Shown: positions 24,786-38,201, numbered from the stretch's first letter. The stretch is DNA of 64,000 nucleotides from Chaetorhynchus papuensis (GCA_013396525.1 VWYX01000008.1:1736001-1800000), one strand, 5' to 3'. Numbers and translations: made by a program. The notes: generated by a model from the letters alone, not told the origin.

Positions 24786-27700
24786 GTGTTCCCACCGACA
24801 AAATGTGATTAACCAGGCTGCTTTCTTCACCAGAGTGTTGGGAGGCTGTAGTCATTAGTGGCTACAAAGAATGATTTTATTTCTCAGGGTGGAAGCTGCT
24901 GTTGAAATCTAAAACATCGTTAATCCAGCTTTTTAAATCACATCGCTTCTTGAGCATTTTGCAAACAAGCAAACAAAGTGCCTGAAGCTCCCCAAAATAA
25001 AATAACTTCACCTTTAGCACTTGAACTTGGAAGTACCATATGTCATCCTGGGAGTGCTAAGTCTGCTTTTCATGAGCTGCAAAAACTCCCTGGGGGAGAT
25101 CTGGGGACCGCCAAAAGTTCTTTGGGGAACTCTCTTTTGTACTGAAACTGGGGAAGTCTCAGCGGGCTTACCCAGCTGCTGGAAATTCTTCCACAGACAC
25201 TGATGTGCAGTGCTGTTCCAAAACAAATATCTGCGAGTCCCACACTTCATCCATCTGTTTCACATTTCAAGGAGTTAGTGTTCCACACACAAGTGTGTTA
25301 AGAGACTGAGAGAGCAAGCTGGACCAACAAAGGCTCATTAAAGAAGGGGGAGTGGAGGTGGGGATGGGGAGAGAGGAAAAAGAAAAGGGAAGGGAAGATA
25401 GAAACCAAGCTATTTTCCAAATATTTTATACAGAGCCACTGGGCAGGGTCAGCCTGGAGCTGGCAAGACCAGTGAGAAATCAAAGGATCTCTCCTCTAAG
25501 ACCCCTCTGAAATATAAAATGTTAAGTTCCAGTTCAGAACAATACAGAGACCTCAAGCAGAAGCACATTAATGTCAGGGGATAGTGCAAGTCAAATTTAT
25601 CCCTGATGTCAAATCAACTGTAGAGCAGTTACGCCAGGAATGAAGGAGGCTGCAGGTTCCTATCACTTGACCCGCTTTGTGCTACATTTAAAGTCATAAA
25701 AGAGAGTTGGTGCTGACCAATAAAAATTTAAAAAAAAAAACAACCATCGGGGGCATTTTTTTAGTTCCCTATGTCTGATCCAAACCCTTCAGACTTCTGG
25801 AAACCTAAGTGAACTGCTCCGCAGCTTTTGTTTTCTGTAATTGTCCCCCACACAGTGCACTGTGGGGACTGCTGAATGCATTTCATACATTTTTTGGCAG
25901 CAGCATTCCGTGTTATGTTAAGGGTTCATTAATCTGCTTGCCACTAGGCCCCTGTGAAAAGAGGAAATTGTTTCACACTTGCTGAAAGACTGAGAAAAGA
26001 GTTTAGAGAGGAAGGAGAAACAGATTAAATGGGAAATACAAGCAATGGAGAGACAGGTTTGGGGCAGTGCTTTGTCACGTCTCGGATCATACAAAGGCTA
26101 ACATGTGAACTCGGGGAATGTGACAGACTTTTGTTCAGGGAAACTGTGCTACTGTGTCATTAATTAGCCCAAGACAGGAGATTTGGCTGCAGCTCATCTC
26201 TGCTCAGAGTGTGTGAGCTGAAACAATCAAGGCCCATTTCCAGGCTAGGATGGCAAAGGAAATGAAGGGGGCGTAAGAAAGATATTTGTAAAAGGAACAG
26301 GATTTCAGTAAACTGAAATCATGAATCAGAGAAACAATCAGAGGAGACAGGCCAGTGGGCTGGGGAAAAATTATTTTCCTGAGAAAGGCAGGGTGGCACT
26401 GGCCCGTGCCATGTCTGCCAAGTGATGCCCAGCAGCCCGAATATGTTCACCCAATTAACTCAGTCTGGACTCGCTGTGTGGTACCCAAAGCATTCCTGCA
26501 GCCAAGGCTTAGAATTAAAACACCCTCAAGGCCTGGAGATACATTTCATCTCCCAATACTCTTTCTAAATCTTCCTCTAAACTCCCTGGCACATAAAATG
26601 GTTGGAAAGAGCATGGAGTACTCAGGTTTCACACTGCTGTGGGAGTGTGGATGGCTGCACGGAAAGACCAAGGGGAAATGTCCTCCCAGCCTGACTTAAA
26701 CCTTGTGGTTACCTAGGGATAGCAGCAAGTCTTCTGCAGAGACAAAAGCAAGAGCAAGAGCTGTTATCACCACTTTTCACAGCAAACAGGTCTTGGAAAG
26801 CAGTCCTCTTGGTCCCACAGATTTGGATGCCTTCGGCAAAACTACTCATATACATGAGGGTTTCAGGATCAGGGCCAAGTCTGTGCTGTAGCAGTGGGGA
26901 TCAGACATGCAGTAAGGATGACATATTGTGTTTTTACAAAACAAAACACCAAACAAACGTGGTTTGAGTTTACAGGCCTATCAAGCCTCCCCTTAAATAT
27001 GAGTAGAAATTCTGATAAATGGTTTCAGCATTGTCTCATATAAAAAAGGGCTAACCAGGATGGGATTTAGTTTTTCTTAGTGATTATGAACCGGTTAGAC
27101 AAAGCAAAATTGGAAAATAAAATAGATTGGAATAATCTACTTTATCTGAACCACAAAAATAAAAATACAAAACTGGAGCTGTTGAACAAATTCTTATTAT
27201 GAACCATCTCTAAAAAAGAGCTTCTTCCTTTGCTCCTCATGAGCTTTAATAGAAGTTAACTGGTTGCACTGGCCAGATGGCAATAAATTTTGCAATATCA
27301 AGTTCAATGTGTTTTAATATTTTTGGCTGGTTGTAAGTGCAACCACCTCTTGCAGAGAGACACTTGGACTCTACCCATAGCTCAGCTGCTCAGAAACAAG
27401 ATCAGACATTGTTGACTAAGAGGTACCAGCGTTTCAAATTTCACCTCGTCGTTACATTACAGGGTAGTTTGGTTGGTACCTCTGCCGAAGGAGAGGATGT
27501 GTCCTTCAAAGCTCTAATAAACCTTTCTGCCTCATCTTTTTCGCTCCCCAGTGCCTTGCCTGTTTGACAGTGTTTGATTTGTGCGTGAAGGTAAAGGAAC
27601 ATGAGGTGGGCAGATGTACTGGAGCATTGACGTTACACGTAGCATTTGGCAAGACACATTGCTCATCCCAGGAGTGGCCCTTTTATTTTTTTCTTTTTTT

Positions 27701-30700
27701 TTTCCCATTGGTGTTTCATGGAAATTTTCAACAGGCCAAATGAACGTGAATAACCCGTGACATTACGCCTCCCACCACTGAGTCACTGCTGGTAGAACTG
27801 GGATGGAGCCGTGTGCTCCTGTGCCACAAAGGGGCCTATAGTTTCTCAGATACTTGATTGACTGCTAAATGAATGGCAAGCACTTCGTTTTCTGTAGTGT
27901 GTCATGATTAATTCATCTCTCTCTCATACCCCCACTGTACATGTTGTAGTGGGCTTCATTCATGAACCAAAAAAGACCTGAGTAATGCTCCCCTACTCAC
28001 AGTTTTGTTTCTCCATAGAAGGTCACAAAATATACCATGGCTGCAGGTGGTCTTATGTAAACAAAGCAATCTGGCCACAGTTCAAGGCTCAGCAATATAA
28101 TATTGTCCAGTGATCATTTTGTTGAAATAGTTGGATGCTTATAAAACATCTGCAAATGCTAAATTTAAAATACAAATAAAGCCCAAAGTTGGAAACTCCT
28201 CAGACTTCTGCTGAAAACATTGTTTTGCAGAACACAGCTCCTCTTGTCCCATGTAAATCTAATGCTGAATGTGGACAAACAGCTTAGTTCCTGATTGTGC
28301 CAAGAAAATGGGCTTTGCATGGGTGCAGAGCTTTTTTATTCCTGCAGGATCGTAGCCTAGCTTCTGAGGGGAGAGCAATAAAAATCAGTTTGGGAACTAA
28401 GGGGAGAAGGCTCAGGGTGATAGTCTTGCAGATTGTGAAACTTAAACAGAAGAATGAAATCATCTTTCTGTTACTGATTTAGCGCTTGGCTGAGACATTA
28501 GACCCTGTCCTGAGAAAAGTCCATAAATGGTATCACCCCTGGAGAGAAACGGTGAAGGCATTGAGCCATGGGGATTCTCATCTGAGACAGAGGTCCCTGC
28601 TGGCTTTCTGATGACCCACAAAGGGACAGTTCCTGACTGCTGGAGCAGAGGAAGATGAAAATGCCACCTCAGTCTGTCCCACTCTTGTCTGTTTAACCGT
28701 GTGATGAAAAGCAAAGGACAGAACCAAAGCTCCCTCAACTCAGCATCTACCTGCTCCAGACAAATTGAGGGCTTGCAGCAGCACGTCATCTGCTGAAGGA
28801 GCAGTGGGAACTGAGGGAGGGAAAAGTCAGGAGCCGGGTGATTTAGGAGGGTACAAGAACTTCCACAAGAAAGGACTTAAAAAGGGCTGCCACCTCACCT
28901 TACCCCAGAGATGAAGGACAATATGGTCAAAGCCTCCCACTAGGTAGCCAGCGGGAGCCCTTACGTTTTGGTTTAGCACTTAACAAACCTGAACCAGGGG
29001 AGGAAAAGAGAAGGGTATGGGGAAAGGATTTTATATGTATTTTTCCATGTTTGTTTCTCAGCCTGGGTGACTTTTCAGTTAACACCCTTACTGACATTTC
29101 CCAAGCAAGGCTTGCTTCTGGATGCCAGGGGTTAGAGGACCACGCGGTGCTGCTGCTCTCAGCATATCCCCAGCAATCTGTACTGCTGAGGAGACGCCGT
29201 GCATTGTAACAGCAGGTGGTGTTGCAGGTTAGGAGTGAGCTACAGAGCAGAGTTTTGCTCAGCTCTTGACTGCACAATGCCTGGCTCCAAACACTGCTAT
29301 CAGTCTCCGAGGCCCCATCTGAGCCACAGCTCGAGCAGCGCTCCTCTCGCAGCTGTGCTGCGTTCACAACTGTCGGCACAGCTTTCCTGGTATGGTTTTG
29401 TTATCCAGCTTTGCAGCCTGGGATTTCTCTAACAATTGTGTGAGCCGAAATCATGCTCTTGACTGTCCCTCTGGGTAATATGTCACTTAATTGGTTAATA
29501 CGCTTATAATATCGCTTAAAGTCATAGTGGGTGTGGACACAAACGGCTTTGAAAAGCAGCTTCAAATGCAATTATGAGCCTTATTAGCTTTTAAAAGAAA
29601 GAGATAAAAAATCCCCCCTTCTGTGCTGGCACAGGTGGGAATGATCCTGTAGATAGGGCAAGAAGGGTTTTTGTCATTTTTACCACAGCACCAGGTCACT
29701 GTTTCAAGCAGTGTGCAACGAGCATTTTCTCCTCTGGGCAGCCCTCAGCGAGGTTAGGTGATGTGATGCCAGGCTTCCCACAAGCTCTGCTGCTGGAAAC
29801 ACCTTCTTCCCCATGGCTCCTGTGAGGGTCAGCCGTGGGCTGTGGAAAGTGGGCAGTATCTGAGGGTAGCAGTCCCCTGGGAGCACTGAGCTGGCCACTG
29901 CTGTGATGCTGAGCCCTCCCGCCGCCTGGGCAGTGCAAAACGTTTTATCTGCTGTTCCCATTGGGTGTCCCTGACGAGCAGTGCTGCTGCCCAGAGGGGC
30001 AGGCAGGGCTGGGGCAGCACTCCTGCAGCCCGTGCATCGCTCCTGCTCTCAAATAGGGCATCCCACAAGGCACAACTCTCCTATGACAGCTTTTATTAAT
30101 GGATACATAACCAAATTCTCCATTCCCAGTTAGCAGAAAAATGATGAGTGCTTACCTGAATTTTCCAGAAGTGTAAATGTCCCTCAAGTATTAAGCAAAT
30201 ATTGCTTCCCAGCAGCTGACAGACCCTGATGCCCTGCAGATGCATACAATTCACTTCTTGCATGAGGAAAACATACACATTAATGATATATTCAAACTGT
30301 AACAAAGCAGTTAATTCATTTGCTAATACATCTTTTCTGCTTTAGAGCCTATCAAGTAATGAACATTTAATGACCTATTCATTTTCCTAAGAACTGCCGC
30401 ATGGCACAGAGGAATCAATACAAAAGATGACCATTTTCACGCATCAGATAATCTTATCTACAAGGTTAAGATAATATTATGTTAATGTTTCCTGCATTAT
30501 CTCGCATGCTTTCGACTCCTTTGAGAGGTATTCATTTGGCTTTAGCAGATTTTGCAAGCATTTTTGCTTCCTGGATGTTTTCCTTTTCATTTTAACTTTA
30601 CAGTTATTCCCTGCACTTGGTCAATTCCAGCAAACAGTAGTGAAAAAACAAATAAATTTTTTTTTTAAAGAATGAAAAACAACAGTGCAGGCAAATGCTG

Positions 30701-30825
30701 TGTTTGATCTGCTTTACTTGTAAAGATGAACCAGAGCATACAGTAAAGAAAGGTCAAGCTGCAGCTGAAGTATGGCTCTTGAACTGACTTCCGAGTGCTT
30801 GCTACGGATAATAATTGAACCTAAA

Positions 30826-30862
30826 TTAAAAAAAAAAAACAAAAACAAAAACAAAATAAAAA
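30826..30862. repeat. A-rich (AAAAAC)n simple repeat
   Basis: An A12 run followed by AAAAAC units. No retroposed gene was recognised upstream, so I call it low-complexity sequence. Confidence 0.85.
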
Positions 30863-32739
30863 ACCTTCAGACTAATATCCCTCTCAGCCTTCAGTTTGTT
30901 CAAAGCCAGGTCTGTAGGGCATGGAGGCAATGCCATCCACGTGTGGATCCTCTCATGGCAAGAAGCACATCCCCTTGGAAAACTCAACCTCCAGCTCGCC
31001 CTGTGCCATCAGCAGAGTCAGGGGTGCACCATAGCTTGGGGTGGCATCCCAGGGTGTCCCAACACATGGCCACAGGGAAGGGTGCTGGGCCAGCATGTGT
31101 CTGGTACACTGAGCAAGGCTGCAACACCTCCCTGCCAGCAGTGACAACTGTACCTAGAGGTGGCACTTGCTGTGCCCCGCTCTGGAATTCTGAGGTGCGA
31201 CCAGAGCCCTCACATACATTTGTGGTAGCTACATAATATGCACATTTATGAATCCCTGAGTGCTCATTTGCCTCTCTAAACACAACCATGAGGCTAGTTA
31301 TGGTCTGTTGGGTCAAAACACATATTTTAAAAGTCCCTAAGCACTGATTTTATCAGTACGCCTCAACAGCGCCAACAAACATGCCTCTAATGCACTGGAT
31401 AAATACATTAAAACGCATTAAAATGTCTCTGACCAGCATTGTGAGGAAGCTGCACATGAGGCTGTGTGCAATAGCCAGGCTCCTCACAGCTCCAAGCCCT
31501 GCTGATGACTGTGGAAACAAATGGTGTTTGCATCACGGCCACCTCCACCTTCCCTGGGCTCTGGATGAAGCCAAGCCCAGACAGAGCTCCAGCCCTGCCA
31601 CCGAAGCACAGGGCCGAGTTAAACATCACCACTTCCACCTCATTGTGTCTTCCTTTGTTCAGTGGCTTCTTCCTGCAAGTAGCACCCGAGTTTGGGAACT
31701 CAGACATGCACGCAGGTAGGGTCTGGAGGAGGGGACCTGGCACTTCCACAGGCTGCTGGCTGTGTGCTCCTCCAGGCAGCTCCCCTCTGCTCTGTGCAGC
31801 TCTTTCATACAGCGACCCAGGAGAAAGAAATACTTGTAAAAACTGGAAAATGAGCTGGCAAAGCCAAAGAAACCTGGCAAATGAGCTGCTCAGTTTGGTG
31901 GTTTTTGTACTGACACAGCCTGTTTCTCAATTCTGTTCTTTTGGAGTGTGTGCTGCCTACCATCTCTGATCAGGTCTTTAAATGCTACTCCTCTAAAACA
32001 AATAAACAATTTTATTATGAAATGAATGCTGATACTATGTTTTTCAAGCTAAATTCCACATCAAGGTGTCACAGTTTGCTGGCTTTGAAGACAGGAACAC
32101 ATTCCCACCGCTGCCCAGTGCCTCCAACTCTCCAGATTTCTATTGGATCCTGGGTGTGCTTCTTTTGTCCCTGAAAGCCTGCAATCCCCTGAGCTCAGCT
32201 TTTGGTCTGACTACGCCTTCAGTCTCTGGGATGGTACTGAAAACCCAGAAAATAAGGGTGGATCCAGTTCCGCAGCTCCAAAAGCAATGGATAAACATAA
32301 AGAACAGCAGATGTTGCTGTTTCATGAGAAGGAGAAAAACTTTCATGCCATCAAGGAGACACAGATATTACAGAAACAATGGAGGGAAAAAATAGTTTGT
32401 AATTGTCTTTCTTTAATTGTAAAATACACTGATTTTTTTTTTCATGAAGAGTGCAATTACATTTCAGGGTCTTGCTGTAGTGCTTAAGAGGAATAGGCTG
32501 CAATAGCACTGCTGCCTATAGGTAAAATAAAGAAGTAATTTAAATATATATATATGTTTGCTTTGTTTTAACTTTGCACAATATCAATATTTTAACTCTG
32601 CTGAGAATCAAGTAATTCTGTGAGTATGATGACTCCTATATGCAGGCAGCCCCAGCAGGACAGAAGATGCAATCAGATGGGCATCTCTGGATAGCATAAA
32701 GGATTTTACCCTGTCTGAGCACAAATACCACTCTCAGAT

Positions 32740-32912
32740 GAGGAGAGGAGAGGAGAGGAGAGGAGAGGAGAGGAGAGGNNNNNNNNNNNNNNNNNNNNNN
32801 NNNNNNNNNNNNNNNNNNNNNNNNNNNNNNNNNNNNNNNNNNNNNNNNNNNNNNNNNNNNNNNNNNNNNNNNGGAGAGGAGAGGAGAGGAGAGGAGAGGA
32901 GAGGAGAGGAGA
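32740..32912. repeat. (GGAGA)n pentamer repeat containing an assembly gap
   Basis: Perfect GGAGA/AGGAG units flank a run of exactly 94 N at 32779-32872, about eight units on either side. The gap is inside the array, so the true length is unknown. The strand is pure purine. All open frames through this region, on both strands, contain undetermined residues and are artefacts. Confidence 0.97.
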
Positions 32913-33883
32913 AATGGACAACAGACTTTGCTATGCACTGTAATAACAGAGACGAGAAAAGTGAAATGGGGGAGCCACTAATTGCAGACGTAACTGTCCA
33001 GTTCTGTGAGTCCTGTTCTTTGGGGGGACTATTGTTCACATAAACTTGTAAGGTGTTTCCATTGACTTCCTATGAGTTTGGATCAGATCCTTTGTCAGTG
33101 GCTAAAACTTTCCTGATTTACTCAAGCTCACAGATTAGTGGAGTGAGGGATTCTGCTTGCCACGGAAGAGTAGAGAAGCATAAGCCATAAGCAAACCCTA
33201 ATTTGCAGCAGGAGCACCTAGGAGCAGCCTGCACCACCAAAATGAGCCACAATGATTCTATTAAGACAAATATGTCCCCCTCCTCTGGGGAGGAAACCAT
33301 GCTAGATCTGAAAAAGCCTTCCAGCTACAGCTATTCTGTAGTGTTCTTGCAAAACCTCTGCTGTAAAGCAGAGGAGAACCAAAGAGAATACTATAAAGAA
33401 GCTGCCTTGAAATGAGTGGAAAAACCCCTTGACAATTGGATGATTGGTTAAAATTAGTCCCAATATACAAAAACAACTGTTCTGGTCAAACCCATGAGAA
33501 TGAAGCTCTAACACTGAAGAAAAAAACCAGAGAGACAGGTTGAGAACACAGTTTTTACATAGCTCCACAGATCTAAACTATCTACTATTGCTTAGAATAA
33601 CAGCCAAAATTACTAGGAAGGGATTTTAAAGAAATAGGCACTGGAGAGGCCCGCAGGAAGAAAAAGGAAAGACTCAGATTCTCAACAACAGGGTGAGGAC
33701 AAAAAAAAATGAAAAAGACAAGATGAACTTTTCCAGAACACGCCAGCAAAACCCTGTAAGATAGGGTCTTTGCAGCTAAAAGCCCTGACAGGAAATGGAA
33801 GTTTGGATGACTCATTTAAATTGATAAATATTAAGCTAAAATTGATGAGTTCTGTTTCTGCTCTTTCAATAACTGATAAAGTG
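32913..33883. other. Unique DNA, no supported gene
   Basis: No gene was recognised. The phrase at 33056-33095 (ATTGACTTCCTATGAG then GGATCAGATCC) resembles the old dispersed repeat discussed in the findings. Confidence 0.55.
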
Positions 33884-33990
33884 AATGTCTCTGTTTCCCC
33901 ACCTGTAACAAGAGGCCTAATCAGCCCTCTGCCAACAGTGAGGCAGTCCAGTATTAGCTATTGTTCAAAGGTGCTCTGAGAGCCTTGTAT
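33884..33990 (+). mobile_element. Probable MIR-type SINE fragment
   Basis: The text 'tctctgtttccccacctgta' followed about 70 bases later by 'caaaggtgctctgagagcc' follows the order of the MIR core and 3' half (cctcagtttccccatctgtaaaa ... gtaaagtgctttgagatcc). The stretch between is diverged. It is in forward orientation and truncated at both ends. Confidence 0.5.
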
Positions 33991-35426
33991 GCCAACACTG
34001 GTATGCCAAGTGCTCTATGGATTGTTCTGGACTTATTTCTGGGGCTGCTACTTCCAGAGAGGAATCTATGAGCAGATGGGGCAGTCCAGCAAAGTGACCT
34101 CCTGACATTTTTTCAGGTCCATTCTCTTAATCTCACTTTTGCAAGCAGTACCTCTTAAATGTAAATGAATGTTTTCCTTTGCCCTTACTGAAGTTTCTAG
34201 AATTGCCTTCTCCATGGGCTCTTCTGTAAGAAAGCACCAACTCCCTACTTTTTCTGCCCTACATATATTCTCTCTGCTCCTTCTTTTTCCACAGCCTGAT
34301 TACGAATTGGCCTATTGTCTTTCAAGCTTATGTGGATTGTTGTTTTTCCTCCTTACACAGTGGATTCTCATTGTTAATATGTGTGTTGTATGATTACCCA
34401 CAGCTGGAAATTCACTTCTGTAACCATATAGCTATTTCCTGTATTTTTAGAAATGGCTTTTTCCAGCCCCTCTTACATCTAGTCCCAGTAGTACTGGTTT
34501 TAAATAGAAACTTATATTTATCTACAATGTACTAAGTCCTGGCATCCCCCAAGGGACCTAAGAATCATTCCCTGTCTCACATACATGACAGGTCTACAGA
34601 GACTGGTTTGTGATGGTGAGAGGGACCTACAGCTTGAGCATTGCTCTTCTATGAATGGGCATCACAAACATCTTTGCTCTCTTGGGGCACAAAATCAACC
34701 TGCAACCTACAGCCTGTGCTTAGATATTCCACTCAGTTGCTCTCTAAAGGGGACTGCAAAGTGGTTGCTTGTCAAAAGTGTCTCAAGATATGTTGAGTGC
34801 TGCACAAGATAGGAAGTTCATTTGCTGTTTTTACGGCTATCAGCAGCTTTTACTTCTGATTTTACTCAGAAGGGCTCTTCTAGGTGTCCTGCCATGAGTC
34901 TATAGGGGAGAAACAAATGGATTTGGGAAATGTGAAGGTACTTTGCTGCATTTGGTCTTAAAGTCTAGAAGGAAACACTGATAATGAGTGCTAAGACAAA
35001 GGCAAGATCTAATGTAACAAAGGCCAAGAGAGTAGATCCCAGGCTGCACTGGATGTTTGTGCCTTATCAGAAATGCTGTGTGATAGAAGTTGAACATGCT
35101 ACCAGCACACAGCTTCCAACCCCTGCAGGCCGCTGCAGCACCTCCAAGGTGTGCATATGTCAGCAGGAGGAGAAAGCAGTGTATTGTTTGGGCATACTTT
35201 TTAAAAAGTAGTGTGACTGTGAATAGTGTGTGTAAATGCTCTGTGGGCTTTGTGAAAGGTTCTCTTGTCCTGCACATGGGCCGTTCAAGAGGAGCAGCGC
35301 ATGACACAGGACACGATGGAATGATCAAGCCTGTAGCTTTTGTCCCTCTTTCATTTGCCCAGGATAGTGGGGATGATAGTGACATCTATCAGTGATTCTT
35401 ACCTCTCCTTCCTTCTACTCCATTAC
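33991..35426. other. Unique DNA, no supported gene
   Basis: No repeat or exon was recognised. The 161-codon minus-strand frame at 34900-35385 lacks domains and overlaps plus-strand frames of similar length. Confidence 0.55.
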
Positions 35427-35552
35427 AGTTGGCTCCATAGGTACCATAATTTCATGTGTGTAAAGGCCTGACAAAATTGTCAGTACAATCAGAAATATCT
35501 AGCTGAAGGCCTGATGAGTTTTGACAAAATTATATCTGAAATGGAGCCAACT
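35427..35552. mobile_element. 126-base element with 12-base inverted ends (MITE-like)
   Basis: The ends AGTTGGCTCCAT (35427-35438) and ATGGAGCCAACT (35541-35552) are perfect inverted repeats. Reading inward from each end, ATAATTT recurs at exactly the same offset on both strands, so the whole unit can fold on itself. Inside there is also a direct repeat: AAGGCCTGA plus TGACAAAATT occurs near 35463 and again, split by a small insertion, near 35505-35532. No transposase is present. The structure fits a small non-autonomous DNA transposon or an old palindromic element. The flanking TA at 35424-35425 and 35552-35553 could be a mariner-type target duplication, but only if the right-hand TIR loses its last base, so I do not rely on it. 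The family is not recognised. Confidence 0.6.
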
Positions 35553-38201
35553 AAGAAAAGGACCCAATGATCTGATGGCCAAAAGAATATTTCCTTTTTT
35601 AGTGCTGTTAATTTGAGATCACACCATTGACTTGTCTCAACACTGTAACTCCAAAGACTTCCAGTAGCTGCAAAGGAAAATGAAAGATGTGAAGGAAACC
35701 CAAAATGCCTCCTCACTGGACTGCTGCAGGTGTGCTCCCTGCTACCTGCCACTCGAGAAACCAGTCAAAACACAGGGTCCAACTTCTCCTGAATTTGGGC
35801 AAATCTAATCATTCTGAGGTTACATCTAAAGATTACAATGACCCTTACAAAAAATCCCAAGGTACCACCAGCCCAACTGGAAAGTCTCCACAGTGCACTG
35901 CTGCCTGAAGGCGTTAGCTTGGGATCAGGCACATCACAGGCACACTTGTGACTTAGTGAAACCCAGTTGAGGTGCTCCTGGAGCAAATATTGGTTCATAT
36001 TGTGGGAGACATCTGCCTCTCTGCCCCACACCCTGAGCTTCTCTCATACCGTGGGGACGCTGCGTAGGACTCCCTTTGTACAGAGATGAGTTTTTATAAA
36101 GCTGAGAGATCACATCCTGATCATCTGACTTCTGCTGTGGGATCTTTTCTTTTAGGCATCTGTTACAAAGACATATAACATGAAAAGGCTCAATTTTCCA
36201 CATAGAAATATTTTGCTGTACAAGTGTTCCTGTGAAGACATCATTTCATGACTGCCCTGGTTCAGTTTAGAGAATGCGTGCAGGGAGGAGGGGTTAAAAA
36301 TACTTAAGAAGAAAGTTTCCCCAGAACTACTCCCTGTTGAGTACACAGGGGGGATAAGCTTTGACAGTTTAGTTTTAAACAAGAGATAACATCAAATAGG
36401 CCCATGGGACTGGTTCCAATTATCAACCCAAACAAAAAGAACAGCTGCACCCAAAAAGGCCTGTGCTTACAGTCATATTTCATTTTAACCACATTACAAA
36501 GGAAAAGTCTCATGATATACAAGGCTTTTGGGTTTTCTTTTTAATTCCACAATGTATTTAGTAAGCCACCACATCATATGGTATAGAGATGCACAGTCAA
36601 TTAAGCAGGCATTTCATTAACATTGCTTTTATACTCACATCAGAATGTCTTAGGTTAATCAAACCATTACATTAGAAGGGAATGCTACAAAAAGGAAATA
36701 ACTGACAACTCCACCTACAAAACCCATGACTTGATGTGGATATTGTTCCTGGTTGCCCATCAAGGTAAAGTATCTTGGGACTGTATTTCCTTGGAGTTTT
36801 CACAATGATAATGAGAACAATTATATTTCTCCATCTGGAATCCATTAAATGTGATTATGATTGCTGACTTTCCTATCCTTATTACTATCTGGATTAGCTA
36901 ACCCCATTACAAAGACCATGCTCCCAAAGCTCACTTGCAAATATTGTTATATGATTTCCTGTCATCCAACCAGAGTGTCTTTCTCCTTCTCTCTCCCTCT
37001 CTCTCATCTTTCTGTTCATGTACCATTTTACAAACTATTTTGCCCTTGTCTCAATTATAAGAACCTTAATAGGTTCAAACTCCCAGATGACCTGCATTTG
37101 CAGGTGTTTAAGTGGGGGAAGATCAGCTGCCCTATGTGGTAATGACACACAGCTTGTTCGCCTCAATCAAGCAAATGGGTCTGGCCTGTAACTTGCAGGT
37201 GCTGCAGGGGGGAAACTTAAACATCCTGACCATTTATTTCATGCAGAATATGTAAAGATTAACCAAGGACTATTAAGAAAAATGTTATTACAGAGAAGGA
37301 GGAAGACAGACGTTTTTGTACTATAACCTTAATAAGTGATCTTCGCAAGTCAGAAAGCTGAATTATTGGCTTAAGGCTTCCCAAAGTTTCTGGTTTTCAT
37401 TCTGTGCTCATTTGCACTGTTAGTAAATGCAGAACAATTCCACTAGTTTTCATTGAAGTTGTTCCAAATTTATACCAGTATAATAAGGATCAGAAGGTAT
37501 CCTTATTTATCTGAGGATTTCCTTATTAAATTTCATTAAGGAGTCTGTTAAAAGCAGAAATGTTATTGAGTAAGGGTCATTTCACAGTGTTTTGGCCCTG
37601 TACTGGATTTATCTCAACATTTGCGTGCCTTCAGCCCCAAAGTTTAATGTGGCTCTTTGTAAATTACAATATCAGTAATAACAATAAGAAACACCAGAAC
37701 TGTGTACTCACCTTTACTCCTTGACACGAGACGTGTCTTTGGGCCAGAGCTGCGAGGGTTTACTGCCGGGGTCCTAGATGAAGTTATTTCAGAAGGTTCC
37801 TTCACCAATGCTCATGGTTCCATACTTTTTCCTCAATTACTTCTTCTGCTGCACATCAATGCTCATCTACTGAATTGGGCATTAATTTAGAGGCTTGTTG
37901 ATACATTATAGCTTTGCACAGCCAGCTCAGAACTTTCAAACTGTTTGCTTTGTGCTTTGATTATGCATTCATTTTGGCTTGAAAAAGGATTATATAATGA
38001 TCAGCAGCATTTCAACAGAAGCCAGTTGTAGCTGTTTCTATCTGTAATGATTGTTTAATGACTATTTAAGATGTGCTGCCTGGGGTTGTCTAATCAGCCA
38101 ATTTTTATTAGCTTTCAGTGAATGAATAAAGTGATACCTAATCAGTAGTAAAACTTCAGTACTGAGCAAGGTAAAATTCCATGTAGGAAAAGCACGAAGG
38201 T
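35553..38201. other. Unique DNA, no supported gene
   Basis: AT-rich with no recognised exon. Text near 37443-37500 (CATTGAAGTT..TATACCAGTATAA..GGATCAG) fits the old dispersed repeat. An AATAAA lies near 38126, about 75 bases before the poly(A) run that follows. Confidence 0.5.

Larger units (their letters stand above)
22704..32739. other. Ten kilobases of mostly unique DNA, no supported gene
   Basis: No coding exon, RNA gene or young transposon was recognised. It contains a (TA)n run at 23418, an old-repeat-like block at 24680-24785, a palindrome at 25846-25867, another at 26301-26320 and an A-rich (AAAAAC)n stretch at 30826-30862. The AT-rich stretches at 29460-29600 and 30300-30620 contain homeobox-type TTAATT/TAATTG words and few repeats; they are reasonable candidates for conserved noncoding DNA, but this cannot be tested without alignment. 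Open frames such as 28927-29379 (-) and 31505-31969 (+) show no domain. Confidence 0.5.

Noticed and set aside
31505..31969. 154-codon plus-strand open frame
   Set aside because: No recognisable domain, and several competing frames in the same DNA.
34900..35385. 161-codon minus-strand open frame
   Set aside because: No domain, overlapping frames on the plus strand, and no splice or promoter context.
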